DNA of 64,000 nucleotides from Smaragdicoccus niigatensis DSM 44881 = NBRC 103563 (GCF_000380645.1 NZ_AQXZ01000019.1:896761-960760), one strand, 5' to 3'; shown: positions 10,295-19,487, counted from the stretch's first letter. Notes: generated by a model not told the origin, from the sequence alone. Program-made: numbers and translations.

Positions 10295-10328
10295 AGTGGC
10301 CCTCTCGGCATACGCCGAGAGGGCCACT
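10295..10328. terminator. Bidirectional terminator between the membrane-protein gene and rplO
   Basis: A perfect 15-bp inverted repeat (10295-10309 and 10314-10328) closes on the tetraloop ATAC. It lies between two convergent genes, 14 bases after one stop and 13 bases from the other. There is no T-run on either side, as is common in high-GC actinobacteria. Confidence 0.85.
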
Positions 10329-10341
10329 GAGGTCGGTCTAC

Positions 10342-10791
10342 TTAGGCCGTCGTCGTTTCGGTGACGGTTCCACCAGCGGCGACGATCTTTTCCTTCGCCG
10401 AGCCGGAGAACTTGTCTGCGGTGACCTGAACGGCCACCGAGATCTCGCCCTCACCGAGGACCTTGACGAGCTCGTTCTTGCGCACGGCACCAGCCGCGAC
10501 AAGCTCAGCGACACCGATTGCTCCACCTTCGGGGAACAAACGGGCCAGATCGCCGACATTGACGACCTGGAACTCGATACGGAACGGGTTCTTGAAGCCC
10601 TTCAGCTTCGGCAGACGCATGTGGAGCGGCATCTGGCCACCCTCGAATCGTGCCGGAACCTGGTAGCGGGCCTTCGTACCCTTGGTACCGCGACCAGCGG
10701 TCTTACCCTTGGAACCCTCACCACGACCGACGCGAGTCTTGTCGGTCTTGGAACCGGGCGCCGGGCGCAGGTGGTGCAACTTGATGGTCAT
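10342..10791 (-). CDS. rplO: 50S ribosomal protein L15
   Basis: The 149-residue sequence opens [20 protein letters not shown] and contains the glycine/arginine-rich [17 protein letters not shown] extension that penetrates 23S rRNA. It is two bases after rpmD and is the last gene of the rpsH-rplO block, ending at the hairpin terminator 10295-10328. secY, which follows rplO directly in many bacteria, is here detached by a plus-strand gene. Confidence 0.98.
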   Translation of the reverse strand: MTIKLHHLRPAPGSKTDKTRVGRGEGSKGKTAGRGTKGTKARYQVPARFEGGQMPLHMRLPKLKGFKNPFRIEFQVVNVGDLARLFPEGGAIGVAELVAAGAVRKNELVKVLGEGEISVAVQVTADKFSGSAKEKIVAAGGTVTETTTA

Positions 10792-10793
10792 TT

Positions 10794-10973
10794 CTATACT
10801 TCCTCAACCACGACCAGGTGACGCACCGCGTTGATCAACCCACGGTTCTGCGGGTTGTCATCACGGACGACTTCCTGACGGATGCCCTTCAGACCAAGCG
10901 TGCGCAGGCTTTCCTTCTGCTTGTGCTTGGCACCGATCGAGCTCTTGACCTGGGTAACCTTCAGCTGAGTCAT
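10794..10973 (-). CDS. rpmD: 50S ribosomal protein L30
   Basis: A 59-residue protein, [20 protein letters not shown]..., with the L30 signature [21 protein letters not shown]. It is short, so it is easy to miss inside a longer reading frame; the ATG at 10973 is the family start. The start overlaps the rpsE stop by one base (TGATG), indicating coupled translation. Confidence 0.97.
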   Translation of the reverse strand: MTQLKVTQVKSSIGAKHKQKESLRTLGLKGIRQEVVRDDNPQNRGLINAVRHLVVVEEV

Positions 10974-11635
10974 CAGTGAGCCCCCAACGCTGCCGCTCGC
11001 GCCCGCAGCATGGCTGCCGGAGCGACGTCCTCGACCGGGAGACCACGACGAGCCGCGACCTCTTCCGGACGCTGCAGCATCTTCAGCGCAGCCACCGTCG
11101 CGTGAACGACGTTGATCGCGTTGTCGCTGCCGAGCGACTTGGCCAGGATGTCGTGGATGCCCGCGCACTCGAGCACGGCACGAGCCGCACCACCGGCGAT
11201 AACACCGGTACCCGGCGAAGCCGGACGAAGCATGACCACACCAGCGGCCGCCTCACCCTGAACCGGGTGGGTGATCGTGTGACCGATCATCGGGACGCGG
11301 AAGTAGCTCTTGCGAGCCTCTTCGACACCCTTCTGAATGGCCGCCGGAACTTCCTTCGCCTTGCCGTAGCCGACGCCGACGAGTCCGTTGCCGTCACCAA
11401 CGATGACGAGGGCGGTGAAGCTGAAGCGACGACCACCCTTGACGACCTTGGAGACGCGGTTGATCGCTACAACGCGCTCGAGCTGGTTCTTGTCGGTCTG
11501 AGCGGCACCACGGCCGCCATCGCGACGATCACGGCCGCCGCCACGGCCTTCGCGGCCACCTGCGGCGCCGTCCTGGCTCTGACCACTCTGTCCGGCGGGT
11601 CCGCTTCCGCCGTGTTGACGCTGACGTCCCGGCAT
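10973..11635 (-). CDS. rpsE: 30S ribosomal protein S5
   Basis: The 220-residue protein has a disordered glycine/arginine-rich N-terminal extension (about residues 1-48, [16 protein letters not shown]...) ahead of a standard S5 domain ([20 protein letters not shown], then [18 protein letters not shown]). S5 helps decoding fidelity and mRNA unwinding at the entry channel. The style of the extension resembles Rhodococcus S5, which is one clue to the host. It lies 31 bases after rplR and overlaps rpmD by one base. Confidence 0.97.
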   Translation of the reverse strand: MPGRQRQHGGSGPAGQSGQSQDGAAGGREGRGGGRDRRDGGRGAAQTDKNQLERVVAINRVSKVVKGGRRFSFTALVIVGDGNGLVGVGYGKAKEVPAAIQKGVEEARKSYFRVPMIGHTITHPVQGEAAAGVVMLRPASPGTGVIAGGAARAVLECAGIHDILAKSLGSDNAINVVHATVAALKMLQRPEEVAARRGLPVEDVAPAAMLRARAAALGAH

Positions 11636-11666
11636 CAGACGTTCCTTCCGTTCATTGCGTTCACCA

Positions 11667-12146
11667 TTAGAACTTCAACCCGCCTTCACGTGCAGCGTCA
11701 GCGAGGGCAGCGATACGACCGTGGTAGTCGTGGCCACCGCGGTCGAAGACCACAGCCTCGATACCAGCAGCCTTGGCACGCTCGGCGAGCAGAGCGCCCA
11801 CCTTGGCGCCACGGGCGCTCTTGTCACCCTCGACGGCACGGACGTCGGCCTCGATGGTCGAAGCCGCGGCGATCGTCGTACCCGTGAGGTCGTTGACGAT
11901 CTGTGCGTGCAGGTGACGCGACGAGCGGTTCACGACCAGACGCGGACGAGCCGCGGTGCCCGAGACCTTCTTACGCAGACGCAGGTGACGCTTGATGCGT
12001 CCAGCGCGACGCGCGGTCGAGACGTCAGTACCGAGAAGCTTGTCGTTGGTCTCGTTGACCGGAGCCGACTTCTTCCGCTTGATGATGAACTTGCTCTTAC
12101 GGGTCGCCTTGACGGCACCCGGCTGGGCAGCAACCTTCTTAGCCAT
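11667..12146 (-). CDS. rplR: 50S ribosomal protein L18
   Basis: The 159-residue protein carries the 5S rRNA-binding L18 domain ([20 protein letters not shown]... [23 protein letters not shown]). A lysine-rich extension of about 40 residues ([20 protein letters not shown]) makes it longer than the usual 120-135. The start overlaps the rplF stop by one base (TAATG), which supports the long N-terminus. Confidence 0.96.
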   Translation of the reverse strand: MAKKVAAQPGAVKATRKSKFIIKRKKSAPVNETNDKLLGTDVSTARRAGRIKRHLRLRKKVSGTAARPRLVVNRSSRHLHAQIVNDLTGTTIAAASTIEADVRAVEGDKSARGAKVGALLAERAKAAGIEAVVFDRGGHDYHGRIAALADAAREGGLKF

Positions 12147-12685
12147 TACTTCTTACCCGTCTTTCCGACCTTGCGGCGGACGACCTCGCCGGCGTAGCGG
12201 ATGCCCTTGCCCTTGTACGGGTCAGGCTTGCGCAGGCCGTGGATGACCGCAGCGATCTGGCCAACCTTCTGCTTGTCGATGCCAGCGATCGAGAACTTGG
12301 TCGGCGACTCGACGGCGAACGAGATGCCTTCCGGCGCCTCGATCGGCACCGGGTGGCTGTAGCCGAGAGCGAACTCGAGGTTCTGTCCCTTGAGCTGGAC
12401 GCGGTAACCGACGCCGAAGATCTCCATCTTCTTGGTGTAACCAGTGGTCACACCTTCGATCATGTTGGCGATCAGCGTGCGGCTGAGTCCGTGCAGCGAG
12501 CGGCTCACGCGCTCGTCGTTCGGACGGGTCACCTTGACCTCGCCGTCTTCCAGAGCAATCTGGATCGGCTCGGCAACGGTGAGGGCGAGAGTGCCCTTGG
12601 GTCCCTTGACCTCGACGTCCTGGCCAACGATGTTGACCGTGACGCCGGCGGGAACCTTAACTGGAAGCTTTCCAATACGCGACAT
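12146..12685 (-). CDS. rplF: 50S ribosomal protein L6
   Basis: The 179-residue protein [20 protein letters not shown]... has the two repeated L6 domains and the C-terminal [16 protein letters not shown] signature. L6 sits near the GTPase-associated centre of the 50S subunit. It follows rpsH by 12 bases and is coupled to rplR. Confidence 0.98.
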   Translation of the reverse strand: MSRIGKLPVKVPAGVTVNIVGQDVEVKGPKGTLALTVAEPIQIALEDGEVKVTRPNDERVSRSLHGLSRTLIANMIEGVTTGYTKKMEIFGVGYRVQLKGQNLEFALGYSHPVPIEAPEGISFAVESPTKFSIAGIDKQKVGQIAAVIHGLRKPDPYKGKGIRYAGEVVRRKVGKTGKK

Positions 12686-12697
12686 GTGTCCGACCCC

Positions 12698-13096
12698 TTA
12701 CCAGACGTAGGCGAGAACTTCTCCGCCTACACCCTGCTGCTTGGCCTGACGGTCGGTGAGCAGGCCGGTCGACGTGGAGATGATGGCCACGCCGAGGCCG
12801 CCCAGAACCTTGGGCAAGTTGGTGGACTTTGCGTACACGCGCAGACCCGGCTTCGAGACACGACGCAGGCCGGCAAGGCTGCGCTCACGGCTCGGGCCGT
12901 ACTTGAGGTTCACCACGAGGGTCTTGCCCACGCGGGCGTCCTCGGTGGTGAAGTCTGCGATGTAACCCTCGCGCTTGAGGATATCGGCGATGTTCGCCTT
13001 GATCTTGGAGTGCGGAAGACGCACTTCGTCGTGGTACGCCGAGTTGGCGTTACGCAGACGTGTGAGGAAGTCTGCGATCGGATCGGTCATGGTCAT
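12698..13096 (-). CDS. rpsH: 30S ribosomal protein S8
   Basis: The 132-residue protein [20 protein letters not shown]... ends with [20 protein letters not shown] and LAYVW, the S8 C-terminal signature. S8 binds helix 21 of 16S rRNA and is the classical translational repressor of the spc operon. The ATG at 13096 gives the family length; AGG seven bases upstream is the likely ribosome binding site. rpsH is the first gene of its block, separated from rpsN by inserted genes and served by its own promoter at 13266-13295. Confidence 0.97.
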   Translation of the reverse strand: MTMTDPIADFLTRLRNANSAYHDEVRLPHSKIKANIADILKREGYIADFTTEDARVGKTLVVNLKYGPSRERSLAGLRRVSKPGLRVYAKSTNLPKVLGGLGVAIISTSTGLLTDRQAKQQGVGGEVLAYVW

Positions 13097-13265
13097 AGGT
13101 AGACCTGGTTTACCTTTCTCGCGTGGTTCCCATGCAACACCAGCTTTTTCAAGCTGATCGTGGGCCTGCAGCGGGCGTATGGTGTCCCCAGCGAACTCAC
13201 TGACGCTGGGATCGAAGCCTGATCTCCGCGCGCCGAAGGCACGACAGAACACAGGCAACCGGTCC

Positions 13266-13295
13266 AGTGTAGGAACTTCGCGGGTCAGAAGCCAA
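13266..13295 (-). promoter_or_regulatory. Promoter of the rpsH-rplO block
   Basis: On the minus strand TTGGCT (13290-13295), an 18-base spacer and TACACT (13266-13271) form a housekeeping-type promoter about 170 bases upstream of rpsH. The spacer and -35 region closely match the promoter upstream of rplN (19371-19400): both read TTGGyTTCTGACCyGCG from the -35 onward. That independent repeat raises confidence. The remaining sequence between this promoter and rpsH (13097-13265) shows no gene. Confidence 0.7.
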
Positions 13296-13334
13296 ATCGG
13301 CGTTAAAAACCGACCTTTCGAGGGCCCAAACCGA

Positions 13335-13472
13335 CTACTTTCGATCGTCCTTGGGCCAATCCGGCGGCATCTGCGGCGGATTCCGACGCTCGAGGTGGCT
13401 GATCGCCCAGACCGCGGCCACCAAAATCAGCAGCGAGACGACCATCAGGATCATGGTCGCGAGGGCGATCAT
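13335..13472 (-). CDS. Possible 45-residue single-TM protein
   Basis: A short frame encodes [20 protein letters not shown], then [25 protein letters not shown]. One hydrophobic helix (residues 2-24) is followed by a charged, proline-rich tail, a layout common in real small membrane proteins. It sits 36 bases downstream of the first WS/DGAT-like gene on the same strand and could be cotranscribed. The ribosome binding site is weak (GATGAAG). It may be a real small gene or chance. Confidence 0.4.
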   Translation of the reverse strand: MIALATMILMVVSLLILVAAVWAISHLERRNPPQMPPDWPKDDRK

Positions 13473-13507
13473 GCCGCCGACTTCATCGCTCGAGGCTCGA
13501 CCATCGA

Positions 13508-14842
13508 TCAGCCTCTCTGGGGCTCAGCGGCACAAGCAGCGACCACGCGGTCGAACTCCTCGACGAACATGTCGGCAAGGCGGCGGACGGCGTCGGCCTC
13601 GAGCGGCTTCGCGGCGACCATCAGCTGAATCACGTCGCCGAACGTCCAAACGATGATCGAGAGCGCGGCAACGCGCGGCGACGGCAGCGGCCCGCCCGCG
13701 ATCCACGGCTGACCGGCCAACTGCAGGTCCAGGTCAGAGCGGAAAGACATCGACGAGACGAACACATCTGCGCGCGGATGACGCGGCAGCTTCCGGATGC
13801 TTCGACGCTGAAGGAGGTACGGCATGCCGGCCGCGGTCTTCGTCACCTCTGCTGTGTCCGCGCTCGCCAGGTCGGCTCGGCTCTTGCGCAGTTCGTCTCG
13901 AATCTTCGCGAGGCGATCGATCTGACCGCCTTCGGCCGTGTCGACCGGGATCTGCGCCAGAAGTACGTTGTTGGCCCCCATGTCGTCCTCGAACGGAACG
14001 AGGACGGGGACGCTGACCGAAATCTCCGCAGATTGCCCCGCGTCCGCATGGAACCGGGCCAGCGCCTGGCTGATCGCCGCGATCCATAGCTCGGTGACGC
14101 GGAACTCGCCCTTCGGCGGAACCGGGATCTGACGGGTCTCGAGTACCTGTCGAGGACCATCACCCCAGAAGTCGGCGGCCCACCACTGCGGGCGAACGAT
14201 TGCCCGGGCCGCGGCGACCTCGCCCTGCCGTACGCGCCGGCGGCGACGACGCGTGCGGACCATCGCAGTCGACATCTGCGCGACCATCCGCGCGGAACGC
14301 ACCGCAGCACGCCATGGCCGGAACACGACCGCAGCCGAGGGCAGCCCGTCGATGCGCCACCGAAGGAGCCGAGGCGCGAAGAGATACTCGCCGAGCGGAC
14401 CCGTGCTGCGACCGGACATCAAGGCGTGGCTCATGGTCACGGTGACCACGTCGGCGAGCGGGCCCAGCCCGGTCACGTTTCGGTACACGCGCATGCGCAA
14501 CGGCGCGACAGCCAGATCCAGCGGATCGTCGAGAAGGTCGACGATCCGCATTCTCACCTCGTCCCAGGACAGACCGGTCTCCGGCGACACCGAAATGAGC
14601 GGTCCGACCTCGTCGATGCCGTAGACCCAGTACGGGTTGTCGAGATGGCGCGGTGTCCGGCACAGGCGCCGGTTCAGCACCGGCGAGGCTTCCACACGCT
14701 GCTGTAGCTGATCGACAATGGCCGCATCGGAGACCTCAGCGGACGATTCGAACGCGAACCAGAGAACGAAGTCGGTGGGAAAGCCACGCTCGGCCCACTC
14801 GATGCAGCTTGTGTCGAAGAATCCCAATTGGGCTTCACGCAT
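13508..14842 (-). CDS. Divergent WS/DGAT-like acyltransferase, paralogue 1
   Basis: The 444-residue protein starts MREAQLGFFDTSCIEW and follows the layout of the wax ester synthase/diacylglycerol acyltransferase family: an N-terminal half with NPYWV, DPLDLAVAPLRMRVY and a motif where HHxxxDG is expected, and a C-terminal half with FRVTELWIAAISQALARFH and a MGANNV motif in the place of LGN. The catalytic motif is altered: TMSHALMSGRST keeps the second His but lacks the first His and the Asp. The ATG at 14842 aligns with both neighbours' starts; upstream codons are not supported. It is third in a minus-strand series of three paralogues. It probably transfers an acyl group or binds acyl-CoA; the substrate is unknown. 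Confidence 0.72.
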   Translation of the reverse strand: MREAQLGFFDTSCIEWAERGFPTDFVLWFAFESSAEVSDAAIVDQLQQRVEASPVLNRRLCRTPRHLDNPYWVYGIDEVGPLISVSPETGLSWDEVRMRIVDLLDDPLDLAVAPLRMRVYRNVTGLGPLADVVTVTMSHALMSGRSTGPLGEYLFAPRLLRWRIDGLPSAAVVFRPWRAAVRSARMVAQMSTAMVRTRRRRRRVRQGEVAAARAIVRPQWWAADFWGDGPRQVLETRQIPVPPKGEFRVTELWIAAISQALARFHADAGQSAEISVSVPVLVPFEDDMGANNVLLAQIPVDTAEGGQIDRLAKIRDELRKSRADLASADTAEVTKTAAGMPYLLQRRSIRKLPRHPRADVFVSSMSFRSDLDLQLAGQPWIAGGPLPSPRVAALSIIVWTFGDVIQLMVAAKPLEADAVRRLADMFVEEFDRVVAACAAEPQRG

Positions 14843-14975
14843 CACGTCCGGAATGCTACCGCCGCTCGGCGATCTGACCATGGTCGCGTGATGGGCCTCA
14901 CCGACCCACGACCCAGGTACAGGCTGTCCCAGACAGACCTCTTCGAGTGCTGGGAAAGCAGCGCTGAACTGGCAC

Positions 14976-16283
14976 TTACCGCTTCGGCGTGGCGGCCGCG
15001 AGGGCCACGAACTCCTCCGCAAGGAGTTTTGTGTACCGCCGAAGATCCTCAACATCGCGGGGACTGGCCGACACCGTCACGGTCATCTGGTCCCCGGCGG
15101 TCCACACCGAATGCACGAGAGCTCCGAGGAATTTCGACGTGATCGTGCCGGCTACCTGGAACTCCCGGTCCCCCATCTGCCACGTGCTCTGCGGCGAGAA
15201 CCGCATGGACGTCAGCACGGCGTCCGGCAGCGAGTACTGCCCCACGCTCGTCATCGCCTGCAGGAGCGCGTAGTGCGGAATGCGGGCGCCACCGGCGGCG
15301 CGCCGCGCACCTTCATCGCCCATCACCGAGGCCGCACGAGACTTGAGCTGGTCCCGCACCCGCGCGAGTTGCTCGGTCTCGGAGCCCTCGGTATCAACGT
15401 CGATCAGCGCTGTGATCACGTTGTTCGCGCCCATCTTGTCTTCGAACGGAACGAGTACCGGGACGTTGACCTGAAGCTTGCCGAATGCCGGATCGTCGTG
15501 AAACCGGATGAGGGCGCGCGGAATCGCGTTCACCCACATTTGGGTCACGGTGAACGCCGTTCCCCGGGGAATCGGCACGGTGACCGCATCGATGCGGCGC
15601 GGGCCCTGCGACCAGTAGTCGCGACCGATCCACGGTTCCGGTGTCTCCGCCGGCGGCTTTGCACCGCCGCGAACGGCACCGGTGACAACATTGAGGATGC
15701 CCTCCGCGGTCTGACGGACGGCCCGGACAGACCGGACCACCGCCCACACGGGATTGAACTTCGAGGTCGCCGTCGGCAATCCAGGGATGGTGAGTTCGTG
15801 GAGTTCGGGCGACCAGAAGTACTCACCCAGCGGACCCGTCGCTGATCCAGCGAAGATCGTGTGGCTCATGTACTTCGCGACCACCACACACGGCCGGTCG
15901 GTTCCGGTGACGCCGTCGACCCGCGGGAAGATCCGGAACGCCCAGGGCACCACCGTGAGATCGAGGGGTTCGTCGAGGATCGCGAGCATCTCGTCGACAC
16001 ATTCAGACCATGCGACGGCCTGCGGATGGACGCTGAAGGCCGCGTCGACGTTCTCGACACCGCGCACCCAATATGGATAGTCGAGCTTGCCGGGGACATG
16101 ACGGAGCCGCCGGTTGAGCACGTCGGAAGCCTGGATGCGGGTCTTCAGGTGGTCGATGATCTCCTCGACCGTAGTCGACCCGTCGGCATCGAACGCCCAC
16201 CACAGGATGTAGTCGGTGGGACGCCCGCGGGTGCCCCACTCGGCACAACTCGCGTCGAACATTCCAAGCTGGGCTTCGCGCAC
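14976..16283 (-). CDS. Divergent WS/DGAT-like acyltransferase, paralogue 2
   Basis: This 435-residue paralogue begins at GTG 16283 (VREAQLGMFDASCAEWGTRG), 11 bases after AGGGG; a TTG three codons upstream is less likely because it is too close to that site. It shares the PYWVRG segment, EPLDLTVVPWAFRIFPRV and the altered active-site motif KYMSHTIFAGSATG, where HHxxxDG is replaced by SHxxxAG. The second half has FTVTQMWVNAIPRALIRFH and MGANNV. It lies 133 bases after paralogue 3. No signal peptide or TM helix is visible. Confidence 0.72.
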   Translation of the reverse strand: MREAQLGMFDASCAEWGTRGRPTDYILWWAFDADGSTTVEEIIDHLKTRIQASDVLNRRLRHVPGKLDYPYWVRGVENVDAAFSVHPQAVAWSECVDEMLAILDEPLDLTVVPWAFRIFPRVDGVTGTDRPCVVVAKYMSHTIFAGSATGPLGEYFWSPELHELTIPGLPTATSKFNPVWAVVRSVRAVRQTAEGILNVVTGAVRGGAKPPAETPEPWIGRDYWSQGPRRIDAVTVPIPRGTAFTVTQMWVNAIPRALIRFHDDPAFGKLQVNVPVLVPFEDKMGANNVITALIDVDTEGSETEQLARVRDQLKSRAASVMGDEGARRAAGGARIPHYALLQAMTSVGQYSLPDAVLTSMRFSPQSTWQMGDREFQVAGTITSKFLGALVHSVWTAGDQMTVTVSASPRDVEDLRRYTKLLAEEFVALAAATPKR

Positions 16284-16369
16284 GAGAAACAACCCCTCAC
16301 TACCGGCTGGCTTGCAGGCTATCAGTCAGACCGAACGCCGCCTGTCGTCGAACGCAGGACGGATCAAGA

Positions 16370-17680
16370 TCATCGGTTGGCTTTCGGCGTCGCCAGAACA
16401 AGCGATTCGAACTCCTCAACGAGAAACCCGAGGTACCGCTCGGCGCCATCCGGGTCGCGAGGCCACGCGGCGACGGCAATCGTCATGCTGTCGCCGGCAG
16501 TCCAGACCGCGTGGACCAGTGTGCCGATGTTCTTGGCGGGAACGAAACCGGCACGTACCAACGGCCGCCCGTCAGCGGTCCAGGGAGCCTTCGGCGTGTA
16601 TCGCATCGACGAGAGCACCGTGTCACCCGTCTGCAGGCGTGCGTTCGAGTTCATGGCCATCCGCTGCGCGTAACGGGGAATGCGTTTGCCAACGGACGCC
16701 ATGGCCAGTCCCACCTCGCCCATGTGTACACCGATCTGTGCACGCATCTCGTCGCGAACCCAGTCGAGCTGCTTCTCGGTCGATCCCTCGGGCGTCACGG
16801 GCAACACGACGAACATCAGATTGTTTGTGCCCATGAGCGACTCGTAGGGCACCGCAACCGGCATGCTCACGGTGACCACGCCGTGCGCGTCGTCGTCGTG
16901 GAATCGCGCGAGTGCGCGCGGGATCGAAGCCGCCCAGAGCTGCGTCACCGTGTAGGACGAGCCCTTGGGAACGTCGACCGCGACCGTCGCGATCTGGCGC
17001 CGCTCCCCCTGGCTCCAGTAGTCCCCACCCAGCCATTCCACTCGTTCGATCGCGGCGGGCGCGGGCTCCTTCGCGGTCAGCAGATGCCAGATGCTCGCCG
17101 CGGTCTGCCGGACGGCACGAATCGATCGAGCCAGCGCCCAGACCGTCGTGTAATTCCGCGTCGCCTCCGGCAATCCCGGGATCGTGAGTTCGGAACCCGC
17201 TGGTCCCCAAAGATATTCGCCGAGCGGTCCAGTCGCCTGTCCGGCAAAGATGGTGTGACTCGCGGTCATCGCGACGACCAGGCACGGCCCGTCCGCGCCG
17301 ATGACGTCGTCCACGCGTGGGAACACCCGGAACGAGAAGGGCACGACGGTGACATCAATCGGCTCCACGACGAGCTCAAGCATGCGGTCCGTGCATTCCG
17401 ACCAGGACATTCGAGCGCACGGTTCGACGTCCAACGCGGCGTCGATATCGGCGACCCCGTGCACCCAGTACGGGTAGTCCAGGTGCCCAGGCACGTGCTG
17501 CAGCCGGCGGTTGAGCACGTCGGAGGCAATGATGCGGCTCTTGAGGTGCTCGATCACTCCCGCGGCATCGACATCACCATCGGGGCGGAAGGCCCACCAG
17601 AGGACGAAGTCGGTCGACATCCCGCGGTCGGCCCATTCGACGTAAGTCGTATCGAACATGCCGAGCTGAGCCTTGCGCAT
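16370..17680 (-). CDS. Divergent WS/DGAT-like acyltransferase, paralogue 3
   Basis: The 436-residue protein starts at ATG 17680 (MRKAQLGMFDTTYVEWADRG) after an AGGGGC site. It carries PYWVHG, EPIDVTVVPFSFRVFPRV and the altered motif MTASHTIFAGQATG, then YTVTQLWAASIPRALARFH and MGTNNL. It is the most upstream of the trio, starting just past the rpsN terminator, so the trio is probably transcribed separately from the ribosomal genes. The three share a start motif and spacing, consistent with tandem duplication followed by divergence. Role in acyl or lipid transfer is inferred from fold family only. Confidence 0.72.
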   Translation of the reverse strand: MRKAQLGMFDTTYVEWADRGMSTDFVLWWAFRPDGDVDAAGVIEHLKSRIIASDVLNRRLQHVPGHLDYPYWVHGVADIDAALDVEPCARMSWSECTDRMLELVVEPIDVTVVPFSFRVFPRVDDVIGADGPCLVVAMTASHTIFAGQATGPLGEYLWGPAGSELTIPGLPEATRNYTTVWALARSIRAVRQTAASIWHLLTAKEPAPAAIERVEWLGGDYWSQGERRQIATVAVDVPKGSSYTVTQLWAASIPRALARFHDDDAHGVVTVSMPVAVPYESLMGTNNLMFVVLPVTPEGSTEKQLDWVRDEMRAQIGVHMGEVGLAMASVGKRIPRYAQRMAMNSNARLQTGDTVLSSMRYTPKAPWTADGRPLVRAGFVPAKNIGTLVHAVWTAGDSMTIAVAAWPRDPDGAERYLGFLVEEFESLVLATPKANR

Positions 17681-17727
17681 GCTGTCGCCCCTAATCGCCG
17701 TCACAGCCGGTTTTCGATCAGTTGGTG

Positions 17728-17761
17728 AAAAACAAAAATGCGGTCCCCGAAGGGACCGCAT
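17728..17761 (-). terminator. Intrinsic terminator after rpsN with a UUCG tetraloop
   Basis: On the minus strand a 10-bp stem ATGCGGTCCC / GGGACCGCAT closes on TTCG and is followed directly by TTTTGTTTTT. This is a textbook rho-independent terminator, rare in high-GC genomes. It sits 16 bases after the rpsN stop and isolates the rplN-rpsN block from the acyltransferase trio. Confidence 0.92.
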
Positions 17762-17777
17762 CGTTGCAAATCGCAGG

Positions 17778-17963
17778 CTACCAGCTGCTCTTGTGCACAC
17801 CCGGGAGCTCACCGCGGTGAGCCATCTCGCGCAAGCAGATACGGCACAGGCCGAACTTGCGGAACACCGCGTGGGGACGGCCGCAGCGCTGGCAGCGGGT
17901 GTAACCCCGAACCGCGAACTTCGGCTTCTTGTTTGCCTTGTTGACCAGAGCGGTTTTAGCCAT
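17778..17963 (-). CDS. rpsN: 30S ribosomal protein S14, type Z
   Basis: The 61-residue protein [20 protein letters not shown]... has the zinc ribbon CQRC and CRIC characteristic of the short, zinc-containing S14. The ATG at 17963 follows AAGGAGG, which fixes the start two codons into the open frame. It is the last gene of the rplN-rplX-rplE-rpsN block and is followed by an intrinsic terminator. In the usual spc order rpsH would come next; here it is about 4.7 kb away. Confidence 0.97.
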   Translation of the reverse strand: MAKTALVNKANKKPKFAVRGYTRCQRCGRPHAVFRKFGLCRICLREMAHRGELPGVHKSSW

Positions 17964-17965
17964 GA

Positions 17966-18529
17966 TCACGCCTCCTTGAAGGGGAAGCCGAGCTGCTTCA
18001 GCAGTGCACGGCCTTCAACGTTGCTCTTCGCGGTGGTGACGATGGTGATATCCATACCGCGCGGACGGTCGATCTTGTCAACGTCGATCTCGTGGAACAT
18101 CGACTGCTCCGAGAGACCGAAGGTGTAGTTACCGTTGCCGTCGAACTGCTTCGGGTTGAGGCCACGGAAGTCACGGATACGCGGGAGCGAGACCGACAGC
18201 AGACGGTCGAGGAACTCCCACATACGGTCACCACGGAGGGTGACGCGAGCACCGATCGGCATGCCTTCACGGAGCTTGAACTGCGCGATCGACTTGCGAG
18301 CGCGACGGATCTCCGGCTTCTGGCCGGTGATCAGGGCGAGGTCGTTGACCGCGCCGTTGATGAGCTTGGCGTCACGGGCAGCGTCACCGACACCCATGTT
18401 GACGACGACCTTCACGACGCCCGGGATGAGCATGACGTTCGGGTAGTTGAACTCAGCCTGCAGAGCGTCCTTGATCTCCGCGCGGTAGCGGGTCTTCAGA
18501 CGCGGCTGAACCTTTTCAATGCTGGTCAT
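17966..18529 (-). CDS. rplE: 50S ribosomal protein L5
   Basis: The 187-residue protein [20 protein letters not shown]... includes the L5 signatures [20 protein letters not shown] and [20 protein letters not shown]. It binds 5S rRNA in the central protuberance. The ATG at 18529 lies one base after the rplX stop; upstream codons in frame overlap rplX and are not used. The rpsN start follows two bases after its stop. Confidence 0.97.
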   Translation of the reverse strand: MTSIEKVQPRLKTRYRAEIKDALQAEFNYPNVMLIPGVVKVVVNMGVGDAARDAKLINGAVNDLALITGQKPEIRRARKSIAQFKLREGMPIGARVTLRGDRMWEFLDRLLSVSLPRIRDFRGLNPKQFDGNGNYTFGLSEQSMFHEIDVDKIDRPRGMDITIVTTAKSNVEGRALLKQLGFPFKEA

Positions 18530-18530
18530 G

Positions 18531-18845
18531 TCAGATGTCCTTCCCGTTACGACGGGAGATACGGACTTTCTTGCCGTTCTCGTCGATGCGGTAGCCAACG
18601 CGCGTCGGCTGGCCGTCGGAGTCGACGACCGCAACGTTGGAAGCGTCGATCGGAGCTTCCTGGGTCACGATGCCGCCCGACGAAGCGCCACGCTGGTTCG
18701 CCGAGTTGGCGACGTGCTTCTTGATGCGGTTGACGCCCTCGACGAGGACACGGCCTTCCGCCGGGTAGGCCTGGATGACCTTGCCCTTGGCGCCCTTGTC
18801 CGGACCCGAGATGACGAGAACAGTGTCTCCCTTGTGGACCTTCAT
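18531..18845 (-). CDS. rplX: 50S ribosomal protein L24
   Basis: The 104-residue protein [20 protein letters not shown] has an N-terminal KOW motif followed by [15 protein letters not shown] and a C-terminal [11 protein letters not shown] tail. L24 is an early assembly protein near the exit tunnel. It starts two bases after the rplN stop. Confidence 0.97.
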   Translation of the reverse strand: MKVHKGDTVLVISGPDKGAKGKVIQAYPAEGRVLVEGVNRIKKHVANSANQRGASSGGIVTQEAPIDASNVAVVDSDGQPTRVGYRIDENGKKVRISRRNGKDI

Positions 18846-18847
18846 GG

Positions 18848-19216
18848 TTAGAGCACCTCCGGAGCGAGCGAGATGATCTTCATGAACTGCTTGTCGCGCA
18901 GCTCGCGGCCAACGGGCCCGAAGATACGGGTTCCACGCGGGGTCTTGTCTGGCTTGATGATGACGGCGGCGTTCTCGTCGAACTTGATGTACGAGCCGTC
19001 CGGACGACGGCGCTCCTTGACGGTGCGCACGACGACTGCCTTGACGACGTCGCCCTTCTTGACCGTTCCGCCGGGGATGGCGTCCTTCACCGTTGCAACG
19101 ATGATGTCGCCGATTCCCGCGTAACGCCGGGACGAGCCACCGAGAACACGGATGCAAAGGATTTCCTTCGCACCAGTGTTGTCAGCAACCCGAAGCCGGG
19201 ATTCCTGCTGAATCAA
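18848..19216 (-). CDS. rplN: 50S ribosomal protein L14 (TTG start)
   Basis: The protein reads (M)[20 protein letters not shown]... and is 122 residues, the invariant L14 length, when started at TTG 19216. AAGGAGA lies five to six bases upstream, and an upstream ATG would add 11 residues with no family counterpart. L14 lies at the subunit interface. It heads the rplN-rplX-rplE-rpsN block, with a promoter at 19371-19400, and is divergent from the first DrrABC operon. Confidence 0.95.
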   Translation of the reverse strand: MIQQESRLRVADNTGAKEILCIRVLGGSSRRYAGIGDIIVATVKDAIPGGTVKKGDVVKAVVVRTVKERRRPDGSYIKFDENAAVIIKPDKTPRGTRIFGPVGRELRDKQFMKIISLAPEVL

Positions 19217-19370
19217 CTTGTCTCCTTGACCTGGACTTTTCGCCTGCACGGATTACCGACCCGAGCAGGCATGGTCGGTTGCCATCTGGGCGCACACATA
19301 CCGCTGAGAAATGCTCCCAACGGTGGTTTGTGGCCAGACTGTGAACCATTGGCCCACCGGCAACCACACG

Positions 19371-19400
19371 AGTCTAGCGAACCCGCAGGTCAGAAACCAA
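19371..19400 (-). promoter_or_regulatory. Promoter of the rplN-rpsN block
   Basis: On the minus strand TTGGTT (19395-19400), an 18-base spacer and TAGACT (19371-19376) form a housekeeping promoter about 155 bases upstream of rplN. The sequence ATTTGGTTTCTGACCTGCGG almost repeats the promoter of rpsH. The rest of the 271-base interval 19217-19487 holds the rplN leader and the upstream region of the divergent drrA-like gene; no further gene is seen. Confidence 0.7.
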
Positions 19401-19487
19401 ATCCGGATTCGTGCCCGGTTTGGGGACGGATAGGGCCCAGCCAGCCCTTTAGTAGCATGAGGAAAATCCCTCTGCGTCTGGAGAATC

